Positions 24,850 to 26,231 of a DNA stretch of 26,231 nucleotides are shown piece after piece. This DNA is from Chromera velia (Eukaryota; Sar; Chromeraceae), in contig JAHBMJ010001778.1 of the NCBI GenBank assembly GCA_018398765.1, positions 1-26,231 of the forward strand, given 5' to 3'. Each line of letters opens with the position of its first letter. Position 1 is the first letter of the stretch. Position numbers and translations under genes: made by a program. The notes beneath the pieces were generated by a model. That model did not search any database and had not been told where the DNA came from. It saw only the letters and a list, made by a program, of their open reading frames with translations.

Positions 24850-26231
24850 AGCGCGCAGTAGTACTATCAAACTGAGCGAGGTTGTCTGCAAGCAGTGTGA
24901 CAAGAAGGCTTGTGCCTTCTTAAATGGACTTTTGCCCTCAAGTCGGACCTGAAATGTTACATCACATTTTATACTATATTTATACTGTATACATCATCCC
25001 CTCTCTCCAATTAATCAGCCAAACAAAAAAAAAATATAAAGTACGTGCTCCGAGTTTCATGAATGGTACTTTAAATCCGATTTTTTTTTTATTTTTGAAG
25101 TGTCATTGACAGGTTAATACAACTTAATTAATAATATAGTAATTAAGTTTTTTAAATTTATGATAACCAAACTGTTATGCTACACATAATTAGCAAACAC
25201 TTATTTTATGTAACTTTAAGTTTCTTAGGTGTCTTTGTAATAACAAACATCTTTTTCAGCTTAGAATGCTTATTGTTAGCTAGATAAGTCTTAGAGAGAA
25301 AACAACATAGATAGCCCATCAGGTTACTTAGCAGTCTAAGAAAGCCTGAAAAGGGAAAACCGCATCCAGCGTCAGACTGGTTGCCTCTCCAACACTTCAG
25401 AAGATTGCTCTTTGTGGCAAAGCTAGGGCATTCTCCAGTTTCTAACTCTTCTAGCTGCAGTCATAAATCTTGCTTCCAGACTTGAGGTCCTCAAAGTGAG
25501 ACCGACCGTCCATATACCTGCATACATGATACATAAGCACTCATAGGCAGATCCGCTAACCTGATACACCTTAAAACCTTTTAACTATTCAGATCCATCC
25601 TGCCCTGCCCGTTTGAGACCAGAAAGCTTAGTTCCAAAAGCTCTTACTGGTTTCGCATCTATAGTCTAACTTCTAAGATCTAATTTGCATTATGCCCCTG
25701 CTCTTTTTCCAGCAGCCTTCGTGAGGGTCTCGATTAATCCAGCACTCCTGCCACCGACGTTCTGTCAAACAGATATGGACAGGTAGATGATACTCACTTA
25801 CACGGACTCTGCTGACCCGAATCTATCAGCTGGAAGTCTAGCCTTGCGACCGATAGGAAGGTCCTGACATATACATTCACCTCCAGACCAGACTGAAACC
25901 TGTTGTACAACTGACTGTGTTGCTCTCCCACAGTTGATTCTGTCATCAAAAGAGCATCATCATATTATAGGTAACATAGCTGGGTATGCCTAGTAAATTT
26001 ATATATTGAAATTAAGTTCTGATTACAACTTCTGAACCAATGATAACCAGGTCTTAAATGTTTCTTCCCCAACGATATAACATTATATAGATTTTTTTTT
26101 ATTAAAAATCGTATCTAAAAAATCGGAATAGTAATCATTTGTTTTTTTTTTAATTAATCTCATATACTTAATTCGCTAGTTAACTTGTTGATACCGTCTA
26201 GCACTCGCTTGTAACTCTGGATCAAACAGTC
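24850..26231. other. AT-rich region, no gene seen
   Basis: AT-rich sequence with many T- and A-runs, especially 24990-25200 and 26070-26170. It includes a perfect 8-bp stem with a 4-base loop at 24902-24921 (aagaaggc/gccttctt). No open frame, RNA gene or repeat family is convincing here, and no LTR matching 6531-6833 was found. Confidence 0.5.

Noticed and set aside
22961-26231. A 3' LTR for Gypsy-2.
   Set aside because: No sequence resembling 6531-6833 was found by eye. A purine-rich run follows the chromodomain stop but is not followed by TGTTAT.
1-26231. CRISPR arrays and rRNA genes.
   Set aside because: The repeats present lack the regular short-repeat/unique-spacer form, and no conserved rRNA core sequence was seen.

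Overview
This is a eukaryotic window with no bacterial-style operons. It has GT-AG introns with GTCAGT/GTAAGT-like donors, Ty3/gypsy retroelements, long microsatellites, minisatellites and AT-rich spacers. A protist or alga genome (for example a chromerid-type alga) would fit, but no rRNA or tRNA gene or other marker here fixes the species, so that is only a guess. I see no intact, confidently functional host gene. Most of the window is a stack of nested, decayed mobile elements.

Layout. (1) 1-1000: a family of inverted-repeat hairpins built on TTTTTACCGA/TCGGTAAAAA, two of them inside a 183-bp tandem duplication. (2) 1000-2770: mostly non-coding, with a (TA)10 run, GC-rich pockets and one possible coding fragment. 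(3) about 2767-6530, minus strand: the 3' half of a Ty3/gypsy element (Gypsy-1) with reverse transcriptase (RT), RNase H, integrase and a C-terminal chromo-like tail. All of it is in one reading frame, broken by five in-frame stops. Its gag, protease and 5' end are missing. (4) 6531 onward, plus strand: a second Ty3/gypsy element (Gypsy-2) with a putative 5' LTR, primer-binding site, repetitive leader, gag with zinc knuckles, protease, RT, RNase H, integrase and a canonical chromodomain.

(5) 13034-22091: a 9,058-bp insertion splits the Gypsy-2 integrase. It has 26-bp terminal inverted repeats (25/26 identical) and a near-perfect 8-bp target-site duplication (gacacaac/gatacaac). Removing it and one target copy rejoins the integrase in frame. 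Inside it are 33-bp subterminal repeats at both ends, a 22-copy minisatellite (19280-20725), a decayed intron-bearing gene on the minus strand (16548-18945), and a further 3.2-kb inverted-repeat element (13184-16402) with a TA target duplication and GATATTT-rich arms. That inner element carries a 147-bp tandem array and about 1 kb of TTCC-type polypyrimidine. (6) 22100-22960: the remaining integrase C-terminus and chromodomain of Gypsy-2. (7) 22970-24715, minus strand: a series of good splice-site signals around short open stretches, possibly an unrecognised multi-exon gene. (8) 24850-26231: AT-rich, with no gene seen.

The nesting order can be read from the sequence: Gypsy-2 abuts truncated Gypsy-1, the 9-kb TIR element lies inside the Gypsy-2 integrase, and the 3.2-kb TIR element lies inside the 9-kb one. 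A second theme is the mode of decay. Apart from one stop carried in by a 13-bp insertion, the stops inside the element reading frames can each be explained by a single C:G to T:A transition (CAA/CAG, CGA or TGG to stop). Catalytic Asp residues have become Asn in both elements, and there are few frameshifts. This suggests cytosine deamination or RIP-like silencing rather than random indel decay, but only alignment to related copies can prove it.
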